From CALWPV01 sp045632125 (GTDB lineage Bacteria > Bacillota > Clostridia > Lachnospirales > Bianqueaceae): a stretch of DNA of 64,000 nucleotides. Each line of letters opens with the position of its first letter. Within the stretch, counting starts at the first letter, position 1. Shown piece by piece: positions 51,652 to 60,605 of the stretch. The stretch is taken from the NCBI GenBank assembly GCA_045632125.1, contig JAZQWC010000023.1, forward strand, positions 16,633 to 80,632, in the 5' to 3' direction. The translations under genes were made by a program, and so were the position numbers. Below the pieces are notes generated by a model that had not been told where the DNA came from, did not search any database, and worked only from the letters and a program-made list of their open reading frames with translations.

Positions 51652-52458
51652 TTAAAAACTCTTAACGAATTCAATAGCCAGATTGATCCAGCCGGCAGCA
51701 TGGGGTACGATCATTTCAGGACGCTGACCGGTAATTTCGTTACAAAGGGACAGGCCATGCACGCCTTCCGGATACATGTGGAACTCGGTTTTAATATGGT
51801 TTTTCTGCAGCGCATTCAGCAGGAAGATGGAGTTTTCGATCGGAACTGCATTATCGGACTGGGTGTGCCAAATGAAGGTGGGAGGCGTATCCTGAGATAC
51901 AAAATTCTCCAGAGAATGGTTTTCTTTTTCAGCCTCATACGCATCGCCTAGCAAATTCTTAAAGGAACCATGATGAGCATACTCGCCGCAGGTGATAACC
52001 GGGTAGCACAAAATCTGACCATTGGGTCGCAGCACCTCGGGGTCGCAGCCCAGTGTTTCAGCAACAAAAGGACGGCTCCAGAAGTTACCATAGCTGGCAG
52101 TCAGATGGCCACCGGCAGAAAAACCGGTCACAAAAATACGGTTAGGATCGCAGCCAAACTCGGGGCCATGCTCACGCACATAGCGGACCACAGTGGCAAC
52201 CTCCAAAAGCGCGGTGGGGAAGCGAGCGGGTGCTACCGAATAGCGAACTACAACCGTGTTGATGCCGGCTGCATTATAAGCCAGTGCGATGGGCTCAGCT
52301 TCACGGTCGCTGGTCATACCATAGCCGCCGCCGGGGCAAACGACCACGGTGGGGCGCAGTCCACAGGAAATTTCCTTGGAAACTTCCAAAAAATAAGTGG
52401 TAAAGCGTGCATAATCGGCAGAGCCGGGCAGCGAAAGTTTATGAGTTTCGTAATGCAT
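51652..52458 (-). CDS. Alpha/beta-hydrolase esterase (carbohydrate-esterase-like)
   Basis: The 268-residue hydrolase has the oxyanion-hole segment VVVCPGGGYGMTS, nucleophile motif TGFSAGGHL, late Asp in WHTQSDNAVPI and His in EGVHGLSL. These features match BD-FAE/acetylxylan-esterase-like enzymes that deacetylate sugars or cleave small esters. ATG 52458 is 10 bases after AAAGGAG; a longer frame upstream has no ribosome binding site. It is monocistronic, with a GC-rich leader (GCCGGCCGCGCCGC near 52507). Confidence 0.88.
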   Translation of the reverse strand: MHYETHKLSLPGSADYARFTTYFLEVSKEISCGLRPTVVVCPGGGYGMTSDREAEPIALAYNAAGINTVVVRYSVAPARFPTALLEVATVVRYVREHGPEFGCDPNRIFVTGFSAGGHLTASYGNFWSRPFVAETLGCDPEVLRPNGQILCYPVITCGEYAHHGSFKNLLGDAYEAEKENHSLENFVSQDTPPTFIWHTQSDNAVPIENSIFLLNALQKNHIKTEFHMYPEGVHGLSLCNEITGQRPEMIVPHAAGWINLAIEFVKSF

Positions 52459-52632
52459 AATGTAGTACTCCTTTGATTTCGGGTGCGGCAACTGAACATG
52501 TAAAGCCGGCCGCGCCGCAGGCGCAAACCGGACGCTGTTCTTTGCCTTGTTGTCATTCATCATAGCACGGAGAAGAAGGATTTTCAAGTTAAAATCAAAA
52601 GGCTTTTGGATTAGAAGAAGGATGTCGAAGTC

Positions 52633-52661
52633 TTGCGCCCGGGGGCGCTTTATGATACAAT
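52633..52661 (+). promoter_or_regulatory. Promoter of first MATE gene
   Basis: TTGCGC (52633-52638), 17 bases, TACAAT (52656-52661) with extended TGA. The spacer starts with a GC-rich inverted repeat (CGCCCGGGGGCG). Confidence 0.6.
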
Positions 52662-52709
52662 CGGGGCAGTTTTACAAAAGCAGCGCAGAAGTCGCTAAAC
52701 GGAGGAAAT

Positions 52710-54143
52710 ATGAAAAACAAGAAGCAGATCAATATACTCGATGAAACACGCAGCCCGATCATGACGATTCTGTTGTTGGCCTGGCCGGTATTTGTGGAGC
52801 AGATTTTTACCACGCTGGTGAGTTTTGCGGATACGGCCATGGTGGGTTCGCTGGGGGCAGAGGCTACGGCGGCGATCAGCATTAGTAATTCGCCGGTGTT
52901 TTTGCTGAACGGACTGATCATGTCTTTAGGTGTGGGTATTACGGCGTTGGTGGCTCGTGCGACCGGCCGCGGAGATGAAGAAGCGGTGCGTAAGCTGATG
53001 CGCCATGCACTGTTGGCGATCGTGTATGTGGGCATTCCGATCACGCTGGTGGTGATTGCGCTGTATCGCCAGATCCCGCTGTGGATGGGGGCGGATGCTT
53101 CCTTTTTAGATAAGGCGGCGCGGTATAATTTGATCGTGTCCTGCGGACGTATTTTCTCGTTAACGGCGATGATCTTGAATTCTGCCTTTCGTGGTTATGG
53201 CGATACCAAGACGCCCATGAAGGCCAATTTGATTTTGAATGTTGTGAATGTGATCGGTAACTTTTTGCTGATCTATCCGACGCGAATCGTTACAGTACTG
53301 GGGATTGATCTTACCATGCCCGGTGCGGGCTTAGGCGTGGAGGGCGCTGCCATAGCGACTGCGGTGGGCATGGCGGTTTCCGGCGGTATTGCGTTGCGGA
53401 ATGCGTTTAAAAAGAGTAATCCGTATCGAATTTCTTTGCATGAGAAGGGTAGTTTGAAACCGGATCTGGGACTGAGTCATAACATTTATAAGATCAGTTT
53501 GCCGGCCATGCTGGAACGTCTGTGTTTATCATCGGCGGGAGTTTTGGTGGCCAGCAGTATTGCTTCTTTGGGTACGGTAAGCGTGGCTGCCAGTTCTTTG
53601 TGCGGTACGGCGGAGTCCCTTTCGTATATGCCGGCTTTCGCCTTTCAGATGGCGATCACCACATTGGTGGGTCAGGCTTTGGGTGCCGATCGGCCTCAGT
53701 TGGCAGAAAAATTCGTCAAGATCAGTAATTGGTTGGGCGGCACGATCATGTTCTTTACCGGAGCGGCGCTGTTTATTTTTGCAGAACCTATTATTGGGGT
53801 GTTTACCCCGGATCAGGACGTGATCGTCATGGCAGCGGCCTGCCTGAGGGTGGAAGCGGCCATTCAGGTACCGCAGGTGATCGGCTGGATCTATTCCGGT
53901 GCCCTGCGCGGCGCAGGTGATACCGGTGTGATCTTCTATATTAATGCAGCTACTAACTGGGGTATTCGTACCCTGGGTATGCTGCTGGGCATTCGTGTGT
54001 TTGGGCTGCAGCTGGAGCAGGCATATATTGTGGTGGCAGTGGAGATTACGGTGCGTATGGTATTGTTCTATTTTCGCTATCGCGGCGGTAAATGGAAGAC
54101 CGTTATGCAGCGAATGGAAAAAAAGAGTGTGGTCAAGTCCTAA
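52710..54143 (+). CDS. MATE-family multidrug/sodium antiporter, copy 1
   Basis: The 477-residue protein has 12 hydrophobic segments and family landmarks LLAWPVFVEQIFTTLVSFADTAMVGSLG, GVGITALVARATG, FRGYGDTKTPMKAN and the second-half equivalents (AFQMAITTLVGQALGA, GALRGAGDTG). It would export cationic drugs or metabolites in exchange for Na+ or H+. It is about two-thirds identical by eye to the next gene, which marks a tandem duplication. GGAGG precedes the ATG. Confidence 0.95.
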   Translation: MKNKKQINILDETRSPIMTILLLAWPVFVEQIFTTLVSFADTAMVGSLGAEATAAISISNSPVFLLNGLIMSLGVGITALVARATGRGDEEAVRKLMRHALLAIVYVGIPITLVVIALYRQIPLWMGADASFLDKAARYNLIVSCGRIFSLTAMILNSAFRGYGDTKTPMKANLILNVVNVIGNFLLIYPTRIVTVLGIDLTMPGAGLGVEGAAIATAVGMAVSGGIALRNAFKKSNPYRISLHEKGSLKPDLGLSHNIYKISLPAMLERLCLSSAGVLVASSIASLGTVSVAASSLCGTAESLSYMPAFAFQMAITTLVGQALGADRPQLAEKFVKISNWLGGTIMFFTGAALFIFAEPIIGVFTPDQDVIVMAAACLRVEAAIQVPQVIGWIYSGALRGAGDTGVIFYINAATNWGIRTLGMLLGIRVFGLQLEQAYIVVAVEITVRMVLFYFRYRGGKWKTVMQRMEKKSVVKS

Positions 54144-54149
54144 AGACCG

Positions 54150-54178
54150 TTGTTTGTTTGGTGCAGTTGTGATATAAT
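54150..54178 (+). promoter_or_regulatory. Promoter of second MATE gene
   Basis: TTGTTT (54150-54155), 17 bases, TATAAT (54173-54178), so the second copy can be expressed separately. Confidence 0.65.
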
Positions 54179-54216
54179 TAAAATTAGTTTAAAAAGTAAA
54201 GGAGTTAATTGTACTC

Positions 54217-55644
54217 ATGGCGTCAAACAAGAAAAAACTGAATGTGACCGATGAATCCAGAAGCACGTTTATGACCATCATTTTGTTGGCCTGGCCGGTA
54301 TTTGTGGAACAGATCTTTTCCACGTTAGTAAGCTTTGCGGATACCGCAATGGTTGGTTCGCTGGGTGCTACGGCAACGGCTTCGATTAGTATTAGTAATT
54401 CACCCATCTTTCTGCTGAATGGTATCATTATGTCGCTGGGCGTAGGTATTACCGCTTTGGTAGCTCGGGCCACCGGTGCTGGAAATATTGATTTGGTTAA
54501 AAAGTTAATGCGGCATACGTTGCTTGTTATTCTATATGTGGGCGTTCCCATTACAGCAATCGTGTTGTTGTTGTCCCGTCAGATCCCGCTGTGGATGGGC
54601 GCCGGTGAGGACATTATTGATACTGCAGCACGGTACAATTTTATTGTATCCTGCGGCCGAATCTTCTCGCTGACTTCCATGATTTTGAACTCCGCCTTCC
54701 GTGGTTATGGTGATACCAAGACTCCTATGAAGGCCAACATGATCATGAATATTGTGAATGTTGTGGGTAACTTCCTGCTGATCAATCCCACCAGAGAATT
54801 AACGGTGTGGGGTTTCACCTTTACCATGCCCGGTGCAGGTTGGGGTGTAGATGGTGCTGCTGTGGCAACGGCCATTGGTATGACGGTAGCAGGTTGTATT
54901 GCCCTGCGTAATGCCTTCAAGAAGAAAAATGAATATCGTATTTCCTTTAAAGAGAAAGGAAGTCTGCTGCCGGATCGCGATTTGACCAAGCAGATCTTCA
55001 AAATTAGTCTGCCCGCTATGCTGGAACGTATGTGTATGTCTTCTTCCGGTATATTTGTAACAAGTAGCATTGCTACTCTGGGTACTGCAAATATTGCGGC
55101 TAACAGCTTGTGTTTGTCAGCTGAATCCCTTTCCTTCATGCCGGCCTTTGCCTTCCAGATGGCGATTACTACTTTGGTTGGTCAGTCACTTGGTGCGGAA
55201 AAGCCGAAGTTAGCAGAAAAGTTTGTGAAAACAACTATGATTATGGGCGTAGTGGTAATGCTCATCACTGGTGGAGCCCTGTACATATTCTCGGAACAGT
55301 TGATTGGAATCTTCACGCCGGACAAAGAGGTAATTAAGATCGCCGCCGAATGTTTGGAACTGATGGCCCTGATACAGGCTCCTCAGGTGGCTGCCTGGAT
55401 CTTCTCCGGTGTGCTGCGCGGTTCCGGCGACACCACTGTCAACTTCTACATTTCCGCTTCCACTAACTGGGGCGTACGTACTCTGTTTTCTGTAATTGCG
55501 ATTCGTTTCATGGGCCTGCCCTTGCTTGCTTCCTTTGCTGTCATGGCCATCGAGATCTGCGTACGACTGGCACTGCTGTATATCCGTTATCGCAGCGGCA
55601 AGTGGAAGACCATTATGAAGAAAATTGAAAAGAGACCGGCCTGA
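54217..55644 (+). CDS. MATE-family multidrug/sodium antiporter, copy 2
   Basis: The 475-residue protein shares the first copy's landmarks (LLAWPVFVEQIFSTLVSFADTAMVGSLGA, GVGITALVARATGAG, FRGYGDTKTPMKAN, VLRGSGDTT). Codon use is more biased toward the highly expressed set than in copy 1, hinting that this is the main copy. AAAGGAG lies 12 bases before ATG 54217. The substrates of the two may differ; differences are concentrated in the loops and the last two helices. Confidence 0.95.
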   Translation: MASNKKKLNVTDESRSTFMTIILLAWPVFVEQIFSTLVSFADTAMVGSLGATATASISISNSPIFLLNGIIMSLGVGITALVARATGAGNIDLVKKLMRHTLLVILYVGVPITAIVLLLSRQIPLWMGAGEDIIDTAARYNFIVSCGRIFSLTSMILNSAFRGYGDTKTPMKANMIMNIVNVVGNFLLINPTRELTVWGFTFTMPGAGWGVDGAAVATAIGMTVAGCIALRNAFKKKNEYRISFKEKGSLLPDRDLTKQIFKISLPAMLERMCMSSSGIFVTSSIATLGTANIAANSLCLSAESLSFMPAFAFQMAITTLVGQSLGAEKPKLAEKFVKTTMIMGVVVMLITGGALYIFSEQLIGIFTPDKEVIKIAAECLELMALIQAPQVAAWIFSGVLRGSGDTTVNFYISASTNWGVRTLFSVIAIRFMGLPLLASFAVMAIEICVRLALLYIRYRSGKWKTIMKKIEKRPA

Positions 55645-55666
55645 GGGTCCGACAGCTTAAGAATAA

Positions 55667-55712
55667 AAAGCCATTTTTCTGTGTAAAAGCAGGAAAATGG
55701 CTTTAAATTTTG
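55667..55712 (+). terminator. Weak terminator after MATE copy 2
   Basis: AAAGCCATTTTTC pairs with GAAAATGGCTTT (ends at 55704); the following TAAATTTT is a poor T tract. Confidence 0.55.
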
Positions 55713-55800
55713 GTGGAAAAGTTGTACGTCATCGAGTATAATGAAGGTAACATCAGGCTGCGGCGCACGAAGATCGGCTGCAGCCGAAAGGAGATTTGAC

Positions 55801-56820
55801 ATGATTAAAATTGGTATTATTGGTTGTGGTGGTATGGGTCACCGCCATGCTTCCTGCTACGAAGTATTAAAAGAGCAAGGTGCTATAGTAACCGCTGTTG
55901 CCGATGTGCGCCCCGAAAAGGCACAGGAGCTGGCTGAAAAGTTTGGCTGCGAAATCTATGAGACCGGTATGGAACTGATCGAAAAAGCTGATGTGGATGC
56001 TGTGGATATTTGCTTGCCTACCTTTATTCACGCCTGCCATGCCATTGCTGCCATGAAGGCCGGCAAGGCTGTGTTCTGCGAAAAGCCCGTGTGCTTGACG
56101 GTGGAAGAGGGTCATGAGCTGCTGCGCGTGCAGAAGGAGACCGGTGCCAAATTCATGGTTGGTCTTTGCCTGCGTATGTGGGATGAATATATGTGGCTGA
56201 AACAGGTATATGATGATAAGCGTTATGGAGAGCTGGAAAATGCTGTGCTGCGCCGTTTGAGCCCGGTACCCGGTTGGGGTTGGGAAAACTGGCTGCTGAA
56301 TCAGGAGCGCGCCGGCGGCGTGGCCGTGGATATGCACATCCACGATGTGGATTTCATCCGCCACATGATGGGTGAGCCAGAGCAGGTGCAGGCGTCGGTT
56401 TTCCGCAACGCGGAAGGTTTGATCGAGCACATTAACGCTTCCTATAATTATGGTCGCAAGCTGGTAACCATCGAGGCCAACTGGCACTATCCGCTGGGCT
56501 TCCCCTTTGAGTCGGGCTTCCGCGTGAAGTTCGAAAAGGCTACCGTTGTTTGCGATTTCCGCAATCCGGAGCCTCTGGTGGTTTACACTGATAATCAAAA
56601 AGAAGTGATTAAGCTGGCACCGGCCTACGAGGCGGACGACCAGAGCGACGAAAACTGCAATATCACCTCTTTGGGCGCTTACTACAACGAGCTTCGTTAC
56701 TTTGTGGAAGGCCTGCAGGGTCTGAACGACTTGAGCAAGGCTCCGCTGGATGAGGCCGTGAAGTCTCTGGAGTTGGTATATAAGGAGATCGAAGCTGCCG
56801 GCGGTTTTCAGAAGTTGTAA
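55801..56820 (+). CDS. Gfo/Idh/MocA-family oxidoreductase
   Basis: The 339-residue NAD(P)-dependent enzyme has an N-terminal Rossmann fold (IGIIGCGGMGHRHASCY), the EKPVCLTVEEG motif with the catalytic Lys, and the MHIHDVDFIRHMMG metal-free active-site segment typical of sugar and inositol dehydrogenases. The exact sugar is not predictable. ATG 55801 follows AAAGGAG. The tautomerase gene begins 26 bases after its stop, so the two may act on related keto compounds. Confidence 0.9.
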   Translation: MIKIGIIGCGGMGHRHASCYEVLKEQGAIVTAVADVRPEKAQELAEKFGCEIYETGMELIEKADVDAVDICLPTFIHACHAIAAMKAGKAVFCEKPVCLTVEEGHELLRVQKETGAKFMVGLCLRMWDEYMWLKQVYDDKRYGELENAVLRRLSPVPGWGWENWLLNQERAGGVAVDMHIHDVDFIRHMMGEPEQVQASVFRNAEGLIEHINASYNYGRKLVTIEANWHYPLGFPFESGFRVKFEKATVVCDFRNPEPLVVYTDNQKEVIKLAPAYEADDQSDENCNITSLGAYYNELRYFVEGLQGLNDLSKAPLDEAVKSLELVYKEIEAAGGFQKL

Positions 56821-56846
56821 AAATTATTTTATGGAGGTATCCTACT

Positions 56847-57194
56847 ATGCCGCATGTACAAGTACGTGTTTCTAATTCTCTGACACAGGACCAGATCGAA
56901 AAGCTGGCCGAGAAGACCCTGAATGCGATCGCTCTGATCCCCGGAAAGTCTGCTACCGTTACCATGGCCGAGATCGTTCCGAATTGCAATCTGTATTACG
57001 GCAGCGTGGAGGGCGAGCCCTGCGCAGTTGTGGATGTAGCTTGCAACAATAATCCGGATTCCGAGGCGCTGAAAGCCTATTCCAACGAGATCTGCAAGGC
57101 TTTGGTTGAGATCGCCGGAATCGACATGAAACGAATCTACATCAAACATTACGGAATTCCCGAATGGCATACAGGCAAGATGTTCATTGAGTAA
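56847..57194 (+). CDS. MIF-like tautomerase
   Basis: The 115-residue protein has the tautomerase-superfamily layout with Pro2, the catalytic base after Met removal, and the MIF-type length and strands (PHVQVRVSNSLTQDQIEKLAEKT, GEPCAVVDVACNN, KRIYIKHYGIPEWHTG). Members interconvert keto and enol forms of compounds such as phenylpyruvate. The natural substrate is unknown. TGGAGG precedes the ATG; a terminator follows. Confidence 0.85.
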   Translation: MPHVQVRVSNSLTQDQIEKLAEKTLNAIALIPGKSATVTMAEIVPNCNLYYGSVEGEPCAVVDVACNNNPDSEALKAYSNEICKALVEIAGIDMKRIYIKHYGIPEWHTGKMFIE

Positions 57195-57211
57195 ATATGA
57201 CGAGAAATAAA

Positions 57212-57243
57212 AAAGGCACTTTCGATTGAAAGTGTCTTTTTTG
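57212..57243. terminator. Bidirectional terminator
   Basis: AAAGGCACTTTC (57212-57223) pairs with 57228-57239 (one G-U) around GATT, with A and T tracts on either side. Confidence 0.88.
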
Positions 57244-57249
57244 TTAGGA

Positions 57250-58020
57250 TTATTTTTGTGCGATGATGTCCGCCAGCGTTACATCCGGATGCCGATACTG
57301 GTCGCGGCGGGCAATATTCTCCTGCTTGCTCATCCAAATGGCCTTCAGCGGACACCAGTGGAAGCAGGCTAGACAGGTGCTGCAGTCGTCGCCGATTACA
57401 GCCTTACCATCTTGCAGCTGAATATTGTTCATGGGACACACCTTCACGCAGGTGCCGCAACCGGTGCAGTGATCTTCGGCGGTGATGCCGCGGAAGTTGT
57501 TGGGGTAATCCACCGGGCGCAGCCCGAAAACCTCGGTGGTGGCATAGTCCTCTGTTTGCCGTGCCAGCAAGCCCGGCAGCAGGTTCGCAATATTTTGAGA
57601 CTGCTCCGCAAGATACTGTGCATCCACCTCGGGAGGATTGATGAAACTGTTGCCCGGCATGGGCAGCCCCAGAGAAAGGGACAGCTTTTGGCCGCGGGTC
57701 TTCAGCAGCTGATCCATGCGTTTGGCAATATCGCCGTTGTGACCGCGATAGGTGCTCACGATGAAAATATAGGCCTCCGATTTAAACACCATTTTGCTGA
57801 TCATTTCCCGAACAGGGTAGGGCATGTTACCGTAATAGATGGGAAAGATAAAACCGATGGTATCGGCTTCGTCGATTACTTTTGATACATTCTTGGTGGA
57901 GGTTACCGGTATAAGGCGGCAGTCTTCGTCGAACTTGGCAGCGATGAGCTGCTCTTGTAACAGGCGGGCAGTGGTTAAAGAATTGCCGGTGGCGGAAAAG
58001 TAGTAGAGGGTGGTGGGCAT
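57250..58020 (-). CDS. EFR1-type flavodoxin-ferredoxin fusion
   Basis: The 256-residue protein joins a flavodoxin-like domain (YYFSATGNSLTTARLL, FIFPIYYGNMP) to two C-terminal 4Fe-4S motifs (CTGCGTCVKVCP and CSTCLACFHWCP). This is the EFR1 (EFR1-family ferrodoxin) layout common in anaerobic Clostridia. It should carry electrons between FMN and iron-sulfur clusters in the cytoplasm; the partner is unknown. It is divergent from the HTH-FAD gene, and the shared 150-base region could co-regulate two redox proteins. Confidence 0.92.
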   Translation of the reverse strand: MPTTLYYFSATGNSLTTARLLQEQLIAAKFDEDCRLIPVTSTKNVSKVIDEADTIGFIFPIYYGNMPYPVREMISKMVFKSEAYIFIVSTYRGHNGDIAKRMDQLLKTRGQKLSLSLGLPMPGNSFINPPEVDAQYLAEQSQNIANLLPGLLARQTEDYATTEVFGLRPVDYPNNFRGITAEDHCTGCGTCVKVCPMNNIQLQDGKAVIGDDCSTCLACFHWCPLKAIWMSKQENIARRDQYRHPDVTLADIIAQK

Positions 58021-58114
58021 GGGTGAATCTCCAATCTTTTGTGTATAATATGAGGTGCCTATAGTATACTACAAAAAACGTGAAAGCAAAATGCAAAATG
58101 TTAAATTTCGTTGC

Positions 58115-58143
58115 TTGCAGTTTGGTCTATGGGAGATTATAAT
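58115..58143 (+). promoter_or_regulatory. Promoter of the HTH-FAD gene
   Basis: TTGCAG (58115-58120), 17 bases, TATAAT (58138-58143), 28 bases before the ATG. Confidence 0.75.
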
Positions 58144-58171
58144 AGAAACTGGTTAACAAGGAGGAAGCGGC

Positions 58172-59758
58172 ATGTTAAACGAAAAACTGAAGCAAGTGCG
58201 TAAGGCCAAGGGGCTTTCACAGGAACAACTGGCAGTGAAATTGAATGTAGTGAGACAAACCATTTCGAAATGGGAAAAAGGTTTTTCGGTGCCGGATACC
58301 GAAATGTTGATCAAAATGGCGGAGGTGCTGGATTTAAACATGAATGCATTTTTTAATGAGATTATGGACAAAAACGAAGTGAAAAAGGGATCTGAGTATG
58401 ATGTGATCATCATTGGTGCAGGCCCGGGCGGTATTTTTGCTGCTTATGAATTGACTAAGCTGGATCGCAATTTGAAGATCGCTGTATTTGAGGCGGGTCA
58501 TGCGCTGGAGAAGCGTCGCTGCCCCATCGATGGCGATAAGATCAAGAGCTGTATCAACTGTAAGAGCTGTTCCATTATGAGTGGTTTCGGTGGTGCCGGT
58601 GCTTTTTCCGATGGTAAATATAACATTACCAATGATTTCGGTGGTACTTTGTACGAATACATTGGTAAGAAGCAGGCGCTGGATCTGATGAAGTATGTTG
58701 ACGAGATCAACATGAAATACGGTGGCGAGGGTACTAAGCTGTACTCCACGGCCGGTACTCGTTTTAAGACTTTGTGTATTCAAAACGACCTGCATCTGCT
58801 GGATGCATCGGTGCGTCACCTGGGTACCGATATTAACTATGTCGTTTTGGAAAATCTGTATGCGGATCTGAAAGATAAGGTGGAGTTCTTCTTTGATATG
58901 CCTGTGCAGTCGGTGGCTTGCATCGATGGCGGATATCAGGTCTTCTGCAAAGATGTGGCTTATACCTGTAAAGATTGTATCATTTCCGTTGGCCGCAGCG
59001 GCAGCAAATGGATGGAGAGCGTGTGCCGCGATCTGGACATTCCCACCAAGTCCAACCGTGTGGATATTGGTGTGCGTGTGGAGCTGCCCGCCACTGTGTT
59101 TGCTCACCTGACCGATGAGCTATACGAGAGTAAGATCGTATACCGTACCGAAAAGTATGGCGATAAGGTACGTACCTTCTGTATGAATCCCAAGGGTGCG
59201 GTGGTAAATGAAAACACCAACGGTATTATTACTGTAAATGGTCATAGCTATGAGGATCCGGAAAAACAGACCGAAAACACCAACTTTGCGCTGCTGGTGT
59301 CTAAGAACTTCTCCGAGCCTTTCAAAGATTCCAATGGCTACGGTGAAAGTATTGCTCGCTTGAGCAACATGTTGGGCGGCGGTGTAATCGTACAGCGTTT
59401 CGGCGATCTGATCCGTGGACGTCGTTCCACTCCCGGTCGTATGCAGGATAGTTTCATGACACCTACCCTGAATGCAACACCCGGTGATTTGAGTTTGGTG
59501 CTGCCCAAGCGAATTCTGGACGGTATCATCGAGATGATCTATGCGCTGGATAAAGTAGCACCCGGTACCGCCAACGACGATACCCTGCTGTATGGTGTAG
59601 AGGTTAAGTTCTACAACATGGAAGTGGAGGTCAGCGAGAAGCTGGAGTCCAAGTACGAAGGCCTGTATATTATCGGCGACGGAAGCGGTATTACCCATTC
59701 CCTTTCCCATGCTTCTGCCAGCGGCGTGCATGTAGCGAGAAATATTGTGGAAAAGTAA
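58172..59758 (+). CDS. FAD-dependent dehydrogenase with N-terminal XRE HTH domain
   Basis: The 528-residue protein begins with an XRE helix-turn-helix (LSQEQLAVKLNVVRQTISKWEKG, about residues 15-37) and continues into a COG2509-type FAD dehydrogenase. That part shows the dinucleotide motif VIIIGAGPGGIFAAYEL at about 74-90, a Cys-rich CINCKSCSIMSGFGGAGAFSDGK segment and the C-terminal FAD loop YIIGDGSGITHSLSHASASG. No ribosome binding site lies near the internal ATGs at the junction (about 58365-58400), so it is a true fusion. A redox-sensing transcription factor is one reading; the function of COG2509 proteins is not established. Confidence 0.9.
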   Translation: MLNEKLKQVRKAKGLSQEQLAVKLNVVRQTISKWEKGFSVPDTEMLIKMAEVLDLNMNAFFNEIMDKNEVKKGSEYDVIIIGAGPGGIFAAYELTKLDRNLKIAVFEAGHALEKRRCPIDGDKIKSCINCKSCSIMSGFGGAGAFSDGKYNITNDFGGTLYEYIGKKQALDLMKYVDEINMKYGGEGTKLYSTAGTRFKTLCIQNDLHLLDASVRHLGTDINYVVLENLYADLKDKVEFFFDMPVQSVACIDGGYQVFCKDVAYTCKDCIISVGRSGSKWMESVCRDLDIPTKSNRVDIGVRVELPATVFAHLTDELYESKIVYRTEKYGDKVRTFCMNPKGAVVNENTNGIITVNGHSYEDPEKQTENTNFALLVSKNFSEPFKDSNGYGESIARLSNMLGGGVIVQRFGDLIRGRRSTPGRMQDSFMTPTLNATPGDLSLVLPKRILDGIIEMIYALDKVAPGTANDDTLLYGVEVKFYNMEVEVSEKLESKYEGLYIIGDGSGITHSLSHASASGVHVARNIVEK

Positions 59759-59763
59759 ATAAT

Positions 59764-59807
59764 AAAGCGATTGTTCTCAAATCAATTTGAAAACAATCGC
59801 TTTTTTT
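59764..59807. terminator. Bidirectional terminator
   Basis: AAAGCGATTGTT (59764-59775) and AACAATCGCTTT flank an inner TCAAAT/ATTTGA; T7 follows. It reaches the stop of the - strand DeoR gene. Confidence 0.85.
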
Positions 59808-60585
59808 ATTTCTCTGCAATTTTCACTTCGATCCCCAACTTGTCGAATTGCTCTAGATCCTTTTCGGCGGCGTCCCAATCGGTGATCAAAACATCCAGCT
59901 TGTCCGCCGGGCAGATGCTAATAATGGAATCGAAGCCCACTTTTTCAGTGGGATACAAACCAATGCACTGCTGCGACTGGGCCAGCACCGTGTTCACCAC
60001 GCCCAGATTGCGGGACTTGTGGATGGACAGACCGAAGTTTGCGGAGATTGCCGATGAGGTGATGAAACACTTGTCAAAGCGGATCCGCCGCAGCACGCTC
60101 AGCGTGAAATCGTCGTAGAAGCTGCCATTGGGATGCATCTCACCGCCGGTCATAATCGTGGTGATTTTCGGGTATCGGCGCAGCTCCGCTGCAATGGAGA
60201 TGGAATTGGTGACGATGGTGCAAGATAGGTCTTGCGGAAGACTGCGGACCAGCAGGTAGCCGATGCTGGCTCCGGTTACATACACCACATCCTGGGGCTG
60301 GATCATTTTGGCCGCTTCGCGGGCGATGGCTTGGTAGTTTTCCTTTACGGTTTGAACGCGCTCTGCGGAGGAGAGGTTATGGATGTCGGCACCGGCGCCT
60401 ACAGATCGAAGGGGCAGGGCGCCGCCGTGGGTGCGTTTGAGAAGGCCTTTCTCCTCGAGGATGCGCAGGTCGCGCTTGGCGGAGTCGTAGCTGACGCCGA
60501 AGGCCTCCTCAATTTGAGCGGTGGTGATGCGGCCGGTGTCGTTTAGGGTTTTGAGGATCTGTTGATGTCTTTCTTCGATGAACAT
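59806..60585 (-). CDS. DeoR/GlpR-family transcriptional regulator
   Basis: The 259-residue regulator has an N-terminal DeoR winged HTH (MFIEERHQQILKTLNDTGRITTAQIEEAFGVSYDSAKRDL) and a C-terminal sugar-phosphate sensor domain (VYVTGASIGYLL, TIVTNSISIAAELRR, TTIMTGGEMHPNGSFY). Members respond to sugar phosphates. It is downstream of and co-oriented with the PLC-like/DUF218 gene (20-base gap), so the direct repeats at that promoter may be its operator. The start is the ATG at 60585. Confidence 0.92.
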   Translation of the reverse strand: MFIEERHQQILKTLNDTGRITTAQIEEAFGVSYDSAKRDLRILEEKGLLKRTHGGALPLRSVGAGADIHNLSSAERVQTVKENYQAIAREAAKMIQPQDVVYVTGASIGYLLVRSLPQDLSCTIVTNSISIAAELRRYPKITTIMTGGEMHPNGSFYDDFTLSVLRRIRFDKCFITSSAISANFGLSIHKSRNLGVVNTVLAQSQQCIGLYPTEKVGFDSIISICPADKLDVLITDWDAAEKDLEQFDKLGIEVKIAEK

Positions 60586-60605
60586 GGGAGTCTCCTTGGC
60601 AGGGG

